Below are positions 54,901-64,000 of a stretch of DNA of 64,000 bases, one piece after another. The notes beneath the pieces are model-generated. The model saw nothing but the letters and a program-made list of their open reading frames with translations, was not told where the DNA came from and did no database searches. The DNA lies in contig JALDNG010000022.1 of assembly GCA_024349245.1 (NCBI GenBank), positions 6,747,501 to 6,811,500 on the forward strand, written 5' to 3'. This DNA is from Neodontobutis hainanensis. Its lineage: Eukaryota; Chordata; Actinopteri; Gobiiformes; Odontobutidae. The stretch's first letter is position 1; each line of letters opens with the position of its first letter. A program made the translations under genes and the position numbers.

Positions 54901-57430
54901 GACATTCGTTCATTTCTATCTCACAGTGAGTCCCTTCAAATCCTGTGTGTGAAGAGAAAAGTAAAAGAATACTATAAGTATAAAAGATTGGTCCTGCATG
55001 GGCCAAGTTTATATTTTAACTTCAACAGTTTCAGTACATTGTGGCTAGGAAAGCGGGAAAATATATATTTTTTTTGATGTTCATAAATATATACCAGGCA
55101 TGCAGATGCAGGTATAATCTCCGATCCGGTCCAGGCAAGTGCCATCATTTTGGCAAGGGTTTGAAGCACATTCATTGACATCCTGCTCACAGCGAGGCCC
55201 AGCATATCCCCGCGCACAAGTACAAGTGAAAGAGCCATCTGTATTGACACACTGGCCACCATGCTCACACGGATTAGTACCTGAGAGAAGAAGCGATAAG
55301 AGCAATGTTTCAAAGGAGGAAAAAAAACAAAACAATTTTTGACAAAGTAAAATGTTAAGATATAGACTTACCAATGCTACATTCATCTCTGTCATTGTTG
55401 CAGGTGCTGCCTGTATATCCTGAAGGACAGTTACAATTGAACATGCCACTAATGGGGTTAGTGTCACAGTGAGAGCCTTCTCTACATGGGTTACTGATAC
55501 AGGCATCATCTCTATGGCACAGCAGACCTAAGTGGTATAACAGATTGAGGATTAAGAAACATGGTGCTCACATACACATCAATGTAGTACCTTCTGGGCC
55601 CCGTGTCTGAATGTGGTTTTTGGCTTACCAGTCTTTCCATGAGAACAGAGACAGATAAAGGAAGCAACACGGTCAATGCATGTAGAGCCTGGGCTGCAGG
55701 CAGCTGTAGCGCAGTCGTCAATGTTTTCAGAACAGTCAGGCCCGCTCCAGCCATTGACGCACACACACACATAGCTGCCGATCAGGTTGCTGCAAGTTCC
55801 CCCATTCTGGCAAGTGTTAGGCTGCAGACGACACTCATCCACATCCTCAGTACAGTGCTGACCTGCAAAGTTAAACCGTATGTACAAATTACTTATAGTG
55901 ACACCTAATTTGCATATTTACAATCAAATAAAGATTCTCAATTTTTTTTATCTACTGCAGAGAAAAACGTTACTGCCTACTCAGATGGAAACTTTTGAAA
56001 GGTTTCCAACTTTTAAGCTGTACTGGCTTTACCTTTGGTGTTTTCCATAAAAAACGAAAAGAAATAATAATAAATATGAAAGGAAATGTCTTACCAGTCC
56101 ACTCTGGAGGACACTGACAGTTGTAAGTGTTGACTCCATCCATACAGGTTCCTCCATTAGCACACTGATGGCCTGGACAGTCGTCAATGTTGTTTTCGCA
56201 GTTAGTCCCATTGAACCCTAACAACAGAGAGATGAATGTTAACATGTTAATATTTTCTGAGAAAGAGTTGCCATAAATTGACTAATATCCTCTAGGCGGA
56301 TTATGACATGTCCTGGTGCTGTATAAACATTAACTGTCTGTACTTCTGTTGTGTCTACAGTTGCACTTCATCAACTGTAGCAGGCCGACAGTGTCCTGTG
56401 AGTGTGTGTGTGTACAACAAAACACCTCCCTTCAGATCAGACTGTTTGCACCTCAAACATATTGTAACATTTAAAAAACTCAATGCTATTTATGTCATCA
56501 CTTTACAGAGAAATATCAGCTGTGACTAAAGTAGTTGCTAAGAAAATGTGCATTTGCGTGGAGAGTTTTTAGAGCACCAACCTGGCAGACAGTGGCATGA
56601 GTAGCTGGTTTCAGAGCTCTGGTGGCAGGTGCCCCCATTAAGACATGGTGATGGTGAGCATGGGATGTATGTGCTTTCGCAGTGTCTGCCAGTAAACCCA
56701 GAGGCACAAATACACCTGCAGCGATTTTATTCAGTGAACACATCTTAGTAAACACTATATTTTGTAAAAAACTATGAAATATTTAATATATTTTATTATC
56801 CTTACTTGTAGGAGCCAGGTGTGTTTATGCACTGGCCTTCATTTTGGCAGATAGAAGGTGTGGCAGCACATTCATTCGTGTCATTAAGGCATCGAGGACC
56901 TGTGTAGCCGGAAGGGCAGGAACACTTGTAGCTACCACCAGAGAAAGCGGTGCATATGCCACCATTAGCGCAAGGACTAGAAAGACAGCTGTCCTCATGT
57001 TCACACCGAGGTCCTGAAAATGAAAGAGGAGACAAAATATTATCATCAGACAAGCCAAAAGTTAAATGTCTTGTTATGATTATGGCTAATGATCAACAGC
57101 TAAACACTAAGTCTGTCATTTGGGTAATTTGTAAAAATAACTTTGAGTGACTCACCTGTCCACCCTCTTGCACACTGACACTTGTACTTGTCCAAAGAGA
57201 GTAGGACACAGTCTCCGTTGTTGGTGCAAGGATTTTTGGGGTAGCATGAGGAGTTCTGGTGGGTCTGGCAGTGTTGGCCTGTGTATCCGAGTGGGCAGTT
57301 GCAGGTGGGGTTTCCAAGGATAGGTACACCCCCAGACATGGTCACAGAGCAGTTCCCTCCATTCTTGCAATAGCCAGGTAGACAGGGATCCTTAAATTGG
57401 CAGTACTCACCCAGGAAGCCAGGCACACAC
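44865..57430 (-). CDS. notch2: Notch2 receptor, exons 3 to last (5' end outside window)
   Basis: Thirty-three exons join in frame to 2,444 codons plus stop. In coding order: 57430-57156, 57013-56806, 56715-56582, 56217-56095, 55862-55629, 55527-55372, 55280-55095, 54942-54829, 54742-54629, 54488-54255, 53673-53563, 53473-53281, 53054-52909, 52796-52683, 52601-52482, 51799-51647, 51502-51274, 51133-50932, 50722-50569, 50412-50228, 50130-49998, 49903-49652, 49575-49463, 49160-48622, 48538-48197, 48102-47960, 47878-47671, 47558-47471, 47399-47246, 47146-46827, 46743-46596, 46482-46385, 46277-44865. The product is a single-pass receptor for Delta/Jagged ligands. It is cut by furin, ADAM and gamma-secretase to release a nuclear RBPJ co-activator. 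Notch2 rather than Notch1/3 is indicated by 36 EGF repeats, KYPTPPSQHSY, WSDVTTSPTP and the ending NMQVFA. Exon sizes match human NOTCH2 exons 3-34 closely, except that human exon 4 is split in two here. The signal-peptide exon and exon 2 were not found. Confidence 0.95.
44868..46106 (-). other. notch2: notch2 NLS, Gln-rich transactivation region and PEST degron
   Basis: After the ankyrin domain come basic clusters (KKSRRGGGG, KAKRRKKP) and a long low-complexity Gly/Ser/Gln/His-rich stretch. The notch2 blocks SPVDSLESPRSYTVEVSG, REQLPPIVTFQMM and KYPTPPSQHSYTPAG follow. The PEST region holds YLTPSPESPDPWSSSSPH, the conserved FBW7-type phosphodegron (LTPSPES) and the WSSSSP element, ending in NMQVFA. 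Gln/His-rich segments near the end (about 44.88-44.97 kb) are less conserved. Confidence 0.9.
46107..47145 (-). other. notch2: notch2 ankyrin repeat domain
   Basis: The repeats run from GFTPLMLASLRNGG through TGETALHLAARYARADAAKR, NMGRTPLHAAVAADAQGVFQ, NDGTTPLILAARLAVEGM, GKSALHWAAAVNNVEAT and EETPLFLAAREGSFEAAQVL to DIVRLLDQYN. It spans four exons whose boundaries match the human gene. This is the platform for RBPJ and Mastermind. Confidence 0.95.
47777..47846 (-). other. notch2: notch2 transmembrane segment with S3 region
   Basis: The encoded helix reads YLIYVIGVAVVIMLLILVLG then MLAA, followed by the stop-transfer KRKHK and the RAM-domain motif SLWLPDGF. Gamma-secretase S3 cleavage in Notch normally lies between a Gly and a Val near the cytosolic face. 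Here the aligned pair is Gly-Met (47789-47784). Confidence 0.9.
47900..48890 (-). other. notch2: notch2 negative regulatory region (3 LNR + HD, furin site)
   Basis: Three Lin-12/Notch repeats follow EGF36: one around CDYQCNNYECQWDGGDC, a second around CDKECDNPGCLFDSFEC and a third around CDKSCYTEACGWDGLDC. The heterodimerisation domain follows (ELLGDLRGFLRSLGALLHTN, VYPYYGPQD). A furin-type site R-S-K-R is encoded at 48231-48220. The C-terminal half contains EVYLEIDNREC and two further cysteines up to the membrane. Confidence 0.92.
51855..51911. repeat. (TAAA)n(TA)n repeat in notch2 intron
   Basis: A short AAATA-type run passing into about 17 TA units. It lies between exons 52601-52482 and 51799-51647, just before the 32-bp hairpin. 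Confidence 0.9.
51976..52043. repeat. Near-perfect 32-bp inverted repeat, 4-base loop
   Basis: Arms at 51976-52007 and 52012-52043 match at 31 of 32 positions around the loop ATTA. The repeat lies in a 680-bp notch2 intron next to a TA-rich tract. It may be a small fold-back element or a replication-slippage palindrome; no family was recognised. Confidence 0.95.
53674..54254 (-). other. notch2 intron between EGF17- and EGF16-coding exons
   Basis: A 581-bp intron, one of the longer ones in the EGF region. No repeat or conserved element was recognised. Confidence 0.7.
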
Positions 57431-60400
57431 CTGGACACACAGGTAAAAGCGTTGCACATAATCACAAATACAGAACGAATAAGTTAAAAGACCAGTTAAA
57501 CAAAAAAACATTTATGTTTGTGCACAATTTAAAGAAAGACAAATATACATAACAAAGAGTGAGTTTCAGTCAAGCACACACAATGTAGGGCCACATCAGA
57601 GGACAGGGGCAGCTGAGAGTAGCATTTCTATGTAGGAAAAACACATCAAAGATCTCGCTGAATTGCACATTGTTCCGTCTCTGCCCATAGCAGTTAATGC
57701 CCAGTGTGTGATTCCAAACATTAAGCAACACATGTATTGATCTACAGTAACTCCAAAGAGATAATAAAGATAAAGAATGAATTCAACTAAAGCACCTTGA
57801 ACCTTGAGATGATGGCCCATAACCAAGCTCACAAGAAAATGGGGAACCTGGGACTGAGTAGAGGGGGTTAAAGTGGGGTCACAGATGGCAAAGAAGAAGT
57901 TTAAAAGCAGAAGGATATGAGGTGGAGTCATCTGGAAGTTGTTGACTGAAGACTCTAGAAACTAAAAACAACTTGTGGGAAGCCCTGGTGGCACTATTGG
58001 ATTTCCAAATACTGTCCAGAAACATATTTAATTCTCAAGTAAAAAAAGTTAAAATGTCTGATAATATTTGGCAGGTTGTGTGTTTGTGTTTCTTCTTTTT
58101 AGTGGATCAGCTGCACACAGAGTAGTGGGGGAAAAATGGCATTATTACACAATATAGCATCTACTACTATCTGCTTGCTATGGATCAAAATCTATTTGTT
58201 CCCATCTTCACTTACCATTGCTCCGTCTCGCCAACTGTCACTGTCAGCTGCCCTATGTCTCATAAATAAGTTCAAGGTTACTAACACTTTATTGATCCAT
58301 AAGGAAACTTACTGTTAAAATAGCTCAATTGCACACAAACACACAAGAAATAGAAACATATACAGTAATATAAATACAATACAATACAATAATATAAAGC
58401 CAAAAACTGATTATAAATGTTCTTACTAAGTCTGTGTATGCTATTCTGATCATCTGTCAGCTGTGCTCTGGACTGTATCGTGCAGTGCATGTGGCAGACA
58501 CACTGTCTGGGGACTCTTTGCGACCGAGTGACCTGCTGCCTCCTACACAGGCCTCTAAAGCTGCCTCCCAGGAGGGGCTCAGGTAACACACTCTCGACAT
58601 GTACAAAGACTGTCGACATGTATCAACTCCTCAACCTGTGCAATGATCCTGAGGAAGTTTATAACACTCAAATCAAGCAGGAATGAAGACAGGGATTGAT
58701 TGAAATCCCGTCTGGTACATTTTTATTTATTAGAGGCCTCTCCACCCAAAGACAGCTTGAAGATATTAGGCTGCGAGTGCATGGGAAAGCTGGAGAGAAC
58801 GATGAATCATGCCATGCAGACTATTTTCACAGATTGATCTAATCTATGTGCAAGCAATATGTGAGTGTCAGCCATCTTTCTGACTGCTTAAAACCTCTAT
58901 AAGGAAAAAAATAACAAGGCGTAAATGGATCGTTTAACCATTAGATTTCTTTTATAGGCAAATCTATTCTGTAGTAGCATTAATGCTGTTCAAGAAGTAT
59001 TGGTCTTAATGTGATTACTTAAAGACTAACTTTTCCTTGTCACTGTAGCTGTCCAAGCATCATGTGATCATCTCCCTCCCAACTCGGAACACAAACACAG
59101 CTTGGTCATGATATCACAACAACACGGCCAGCCTGGGAAGTAAGACTGCTCTTTTTTTTTTAACCCTCCTGCTGGACAACCTCTCCTCCGCCCCTTCTCT
59201 TGAGAGTAATGACATGCCCCTGTGCCCTGTAACATACATCACATTAGCCGACTGTCACACAAAGAGCCCAGCGTCGCACTAATGTCAGGTTTATGTTTCA
59301 CTGGGAACATTTCACACATTTCCACTGTTACTGTCTCCTATGAGATCGGGGAATACGAGAGGCATTTTTAAGTGCAACTGCTTTGATGAGAGATGGGGAA
59401 ATTTCACACCTGCCTTTTGTTGTAATGCCCCTTTCAAATAAAATAAAATAACTCTAATTTCATAATAATATATGCAGAAAACACAGATGACTGGCAGCCT
59501 CTTTAAAAATCAATCACTTCTCTCAAGCCAGTGTTGACAGAACCAAATACCATGGCGTCAGGAAGTGATAGCACCCCGTCCTTCAGGTTTCCGCGCCAGA
59601 TAAAGAGTTCATTATTTGCCTTAGGCTGGAGTGATACAGCCCGAGGCTAACAGACAAGGCTGTGCATGATTCATTATTGTCAGGGAGTAGTGACTCACAA
59701 AGGAAGAGATAACCTAAAACACTACACAATCTAGTCTACTGCAGTAGCTCATGAGCGCTAGCTGTGTGGTTTTCTGCAGCCAAATTAATTCTATGGGATT
59801 CTTTGTTTTGCTCCTCAAGTGTTTTTTTTTTTCTTTTGCTCCTTGCCGTTTCCTGAAGCCCTTCTTTTCCTCCTTTTCTCACTCCTCTACCTCTCATTTC
59901 AAACCCACTCTGGAGGTGTCAGGTTTCTACAGCTGGTTCACATTAGCGCCCCATCTCACGGCTCACTCTCTCTCGCTGCACCCCTTCCTCACAGCCTGCT
60001 CCTCCTCCTCCTTCTCTACCTCATGCTGACCTCTGCCTGTCCTGGCCGGTCATGAGGGCTTGAGAAAATACATAGCAGAGGCTTCATTGACACTCGTTCA
60101 TGTACCGTTTTTCATTTTCATCACCTTTGTCTCTACAACCGCTGTCCCTCATTCCCTTCATTTAGAGCTAATTTTCTACCTCGCCATGGTTAAACCCCCA
60201 CCCACCCCCCGCCTCATCCTGCCGCCACTATTCTCCTTTTAATAACATAATCACGCTTCCACCCTGCGGCCATCACAGAGACACAGTGGGAGAGAGTGAG
60301 AAAGCACAGAGTAGCTCACATTTCAGACTCTGGATCTCTCTGGATCTGGCTTGGCTTGGCTTAGGCTGGAGCATAGGTGGCCTATTCAGAGTACTGCAGT

Positions 60401-63400
60401 CTTGTGTGTACATGTATGCCACAAATCACACAATGCCTTTGTTTTTACACAGTTGGAATACATTAAACCAATCAAACAAATCGGTAAATCTGATAAGACT
60501 GTTTTAAATGAAACTCAATGTGATAAAGTAAACAGTCTTCAAGTTTCAGTATGTGTTCTTAAGACTTTACATTTTCCTAAAACATCTTTAGTTAAAAACT
60601 CTGTTGTGTTATAGTTTTGACAAACAAATTCAAGACACATTAAAACTGATGACACAAACGGTAGTGTCAACTGCCTGTTCATCATTCAATAGGTCACAAA
60701 ACATTATCCTAATAACCCTACAACTTTTATTACAATGCAGCCAAAACTTCAGTCATTATTACTGTCATCATTTACAAAATGAAAACGTTGACGTACAATC
60801 TGACTTCATTATGATATTCTACAGCCTTTTGTACAGCAAAATGTTTTGCTAAAAAATGTTCTTTGAGTGCAGTGATCACACAACTTTCTCAAACCAAACT
60901 AAAAGAGGCCCAAGACAGTTTTAAAAGTATGCAAGTATACTTTCTTATAAAGTACATGTGAGAAAAGAACAGTTTAATTACATCTTGTAATAGGAATCAA
61001 CTGTGAAAAAAACAAGATGTCATCTATACTGTATTATGTTGCGAGGTGTTAAGTTGGAGGGCACTCCCATTGGTCTACGCCACTTGCCAGTAAGAAAGTA
61101 TACAGTATATTCAGCACTGAATATGTGTTATACACACAAAATATATATTTTAAAAAAAGGGATAAATTTTATCATCCAACGTTTACTGAGGTGGACATAA
61201 TTGCTGGTCTGAATGTGACAGTTGTTGCTAAAAGTTTACTGTAAGCTCTAAAACTGCTGTATCAGTATTTTGTGGAGAAAAAAGATTGTCCTGTTTTACT
61301 TTCTAAATAAAAAAAAATTTAGTAGTACAGAGGACGAAAAATAAATGGGAAGTGGCATTTTATGCAAGGTTTTTGAAACACAACTAGGCCAATGGCCGAT
61401 CAAAAATTGCCCAGTAATACCAAAACTAGAAAATATGCCACTCTCATACGTAAAATATATATTTTACGTCACTGTATGCATTATACAGTTTCTTTTTTTG
61501 AAAAAACATTGTATATTAGCAAATTGTATTACGTCTTTTATAAAAAAAAAAAAGAACGACCCCTGATTAACCAAATCCTTCAGTGTTTAAAAATAATAAT
61601 AATAAAAAATATTATATAGCAACATCCCTGGAGATTCTGCCAATCTGTTACCATGGAAACAAAAACCACCATGATGAGGCCAGCTAGTTTCTCCTCTAGT
61701 GCCCCTACACCTCACAAAAGTGTGCTTAATCTATTTCATCATCCTAGCACAGTTTTTACTATTGGTTGACTTTTAATTTGGTAGAGTAAAATATTTCAAT
61801 GCAACCATTTCAACTAAATATAACAAAAAACAACCCCGGCAAGTGGTAAAAGCAGCCTAATTCTGTGGGAAAACTGCGGACTTGGCAACGCTGACCTAAA
61901 GGGATATTTACAAGATGAGATCATTTAGAAACAGGAGTTTAATTAGTTAAATTGTGTTATGTACAGGGTATCGGTTTATTTTGACATGTGACTGACTTTA
62001 TCCTATTCTACATTTATTTATTTAACTCCTACTTTACGTACAAAACACTTTATAGTAAAAATAAATACATAAATCCTCTATGTACCACAAAGTTTAATGG
62101 TTATTAGCTCCATGTTTTATGTTGTGTTTGTTCTTTTTCTTATTTCCTGACCTGCTTCTCCAAACTGACCTTTAACCAGTGTTATGTGTTCACACAGCTA
62201 AAGTTTCTAATATCATGAATGGAACAAGATGACTCTGTCTTGACCTGAAGAGACAGCAATGACGTTAGGATTTTACATTTATCCCAAAAGGAAGGAAACC
62301 AAAAATGTCTGCTTCTGTTGATTAAAGTTCTTTGAAGACTAGTGTGAATGTGGTGGAATATGAAAGGCCAGCCTTTTTATAAGTTGTATAGTGTGTAATC
62401 TAGTATGCAAATGTTCATGGATAAGTGCAGTCGCTTGGTTTCTTAGAGTGCCTGTTATGCACTGGAACAATAAAATAAAATAAAACTTAGATGTTAACGT
62501 TCAATTAAAGGTTGTTTTTAGAGAATGGAAACTATGAATCTGTGAGAGTTAGAAAAAAAATCCTCAGCAGTACTGTGGGTTTATTGGTTTAAGAGGTATA
62601 GGAGGAGGTAAATCACAAACCTGCAGTATGAAAGAAAAGAACAAGAAAGAGGAAGAAGTAAAAAAAAAAACATGAGGTGGAAGATTTTGGTGAAAGCCCC
62701 AAAAACGTAACGAGACAGCAGACAAAGAGAGAAAAGAGGAAACGGGGCAGTCAGAGAGAAAAGCGTGAGTGGAGACAGAATAAAGGAGCGTAGAGCAGGG
62801 AGGAGTCCACACCAGGGCCATGTGGTAAAAATCTCTGCGTCTAGAAACATGGTAAAAAAGACTCATGTGGAAAACACAGCACCCATTTTGTCTGTCACTG
62901 CTCCCCCTGGCTTTCCCTCTGTCATTATGCTGTTTGTGTGGTTATTTTAGTTTTTTAAGACTATGCTACTATATTAAGACTGACTGTTCTGCACTTTATT
63001 GTCACCTGATACAACTAAATGTAATGTTTTCCACTTATTTATTACATTCATAAGGACCTCCCAGCGCTGCTTTGCTGAGAAACAATTGTTTACAACTTCT
63101 TCAAAATTTGTTTCTTTTTGTTTCTTGTTTCTCTGTGGCTTTTTTGACAAATTTATAAACACCAACTTTACTAGTAATCCACAATTTTGATGCTTAAATC
63201 CCTTGCTGGTTTACACGAACTGGTTCATAGTCTAGGTTTGATGCCACGTGTTCATTGTGTGACAGCAGCCACTTGTCACATTACTGTATGTGGGTTTTTA
63301 GTCTGGTTGCTACATTTCCCACTGATATGTAAGGCTTCCTCAAATTGAAGGTGGGTTCATATCTCAATAGTCAGTGAGCAGCTACCCATGGAGTGGTTTA

Positions 63401-64000
63401 CTGAGAAGCGAGAATGAGTATTATAAAAAAATGATTGAAAAAATTAAAGTAAATAATTATTGTTCTTGTTATTATCCTGATACTGAATATAATGTGTATT
63501 GTATTGATTGTATTTAAATATTTTCTGTGCCACTGGCGAAGTTGCCTTAAGTTCAAGGTGCCCCTAAACATTGACACAGGTTAAAAGTAACAACGACATA
63601 ATGTTGTGGTTCCTTGCTGAACACATCTACAGAGCTTGTTGCTGACCTGTGGGAAATAGATAAGTCTGTAGAAGAGCAGTGAAAAATCAGTGCCTTGGAT
63701 TACAGCTTTTTTGACATACGTCATGTTAAAGAGCAGTCTGCTGTTTGTGCTGTGGAGATTAGAGAGGAAAGGTGAACTGCCTCATCTCATATTTTATTCC
63801 TTCTTTGTCATTTCAAGAACTTTTTGGTTGAGTACAGTGATGAAAGATGTGGAAAGGGGTTGATTCATATAAATCAAGCAGGAGCAAGAATTTCTTGACA
63901 AGGCCCTGAGAAGCAGCAGATGTGGCCGTGATACAGGCGGATGGCCTTCAGTCACATTCAAACCTGCAGATCTTGTCATAAACAAAAAAGTACTAAAACA
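57431..64000. other. Probable notch2 intron 2, no coding sequence recognised
   Basis: No EGF1-type exon or signal-peptide exon could be found on the minus strand, so this is most simply intron 2 of notch2 (large in other vertebrates). It includes a short stretch near 58.29 kb (TTTATTGATCCATAAGGAAA) that resembles ends of fish repeats. Three TGTGGGAA matches to the RBPJ consensus lie at 57974, 61864 and 63648. Mixed pyrimidine-rich DNA fills about 59.8-60.3 kb. Confidence 0.5.

Larger units (their letters stand above)
48903..57430 (-). other. notch2: notch2 ectodomain: EGF repeats 1 (partial) to 36
   Basis: All repeats from the last third of EGF1 to EGF36 can be counted, and each keeps six cysteines. 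Ligand-binding EGF11-12 lie on exons 55527-55372, 55280-55095 and 54942-54829. EGF12 includes CASNPC (O-glucose type) and CQNDGTC (O-fucose type) sites. Many repeats carry the calcium-binding D-(I/V)-(D/N)-E/D-C pattern. The boundary between exons 50412-50228 and 50130-49998 falls between two Cys-Lys pairs of EGF30 (CK|CK), which is correct EGF spacing rather than a duplication error. Confidence 0.93.

Noticed and set aside
44865..57430. Identity as notch1 or notch3
   Set aside because: 36 EGF repeats argue against notch3 (34). The C-terminal blocks (TPPSQHSY, WSDVTTSPTP, NMQVFA) and the PPIVTFQ motif are Notch2-like, not Notch1-like.
57431..64000. notch2 exons 1 and 2
   Set aside because: Short cysteine-containing minus-strand frames here lack the EGF1 spacing and a signal peptide. 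An 82-nt exon could be missed by eye, so absence is not proven.

Overview
The window is nuclear DNA from a ray-finned (teleost) fish. Six vertebrate genes with GT-AG introns can be assembled exon by exon. Introns and spacers are compact and rich in AT and microsatellites. The interspersed repeats are of fish types: tRNA-derived SINEs, an L1/Tx1-like LINE tail and a fish non-LTR reverse-transcriptase fragment. No bacterial-type operon, CRISPR array or genuine tRNA/rRNA gene was seen.

Layout, left to right. 1-9.7 kb: no gene supported; simple repeats, a SINE, a possible DNA-transposon remnant and stretches that look like candidate regulatory DNA. 9.7-18.2 kb: tmem59l (minus, 8 coding exons, 338 aa). 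19.3-26.4 kb: crlf1 (plus, 8 exons, 390 aa), head-to-head with tmem59l across about 1.05 kb. 26.5-28.2 kb: rex1bd (minus, 5 coding exons, 150 aa), tail-to-tail with crlf1. 30.2-32.0 kb: fam78b (plus, 2 coding exons, 262 aa), divergent from rex1bd. 35.1-39.0 kb: slc35a3 (minus, 8 exons, 329 aa), with a start codon that appears to be split by an intron. 39-44.8 kb: spacer with retrotransposon debris and the probable notch2 3' UTR. 44.9-57.4 kb: notch2 (minus), 33 exons and 2,444 codons, covering the end of EGF1 to the stop. Its first two exons (signal peptide, start of EGF1) were not found and probably lie past the right edge. 57.4-64 kb is therefore most likely notch2 intron 2.

The genes are not one pathway, but several share a secretory or signalling theme. 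SLC35A3 is a Golgi UDP-GlcNAc transporter, and Notch EGF repeats are sugar-modified proteins of the same route. CRLF1 is a secreted cytokine-receptor-like partner of CLCF1. TMEM59L is a Golgi/endosomal membrane glycoprotein. In gene content the left half resembles human 19p13.11 (REX1BD-CRLF1-TMEM59L) and the right half resembles human chromosome 1 (FAM78B, SLC35A3, NOTCH2). The segment therefore joins two regions that are separate in human.

The observations most worth checking are: a Gly-Met rather than Gly-Val dipeptide at the predicted gamma-secretase S3 site of notch2; an extra notch2 intron inside the exon matching human exon 4; an unusual number of notch2 splice donors with T at +3; the A|TG split start of slc35a3; two near-perfect hairpins; and a palindromic double bZIP motif at about 7.39 kb. 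All gene names rest on recognising family sequence by eye, without any database search.
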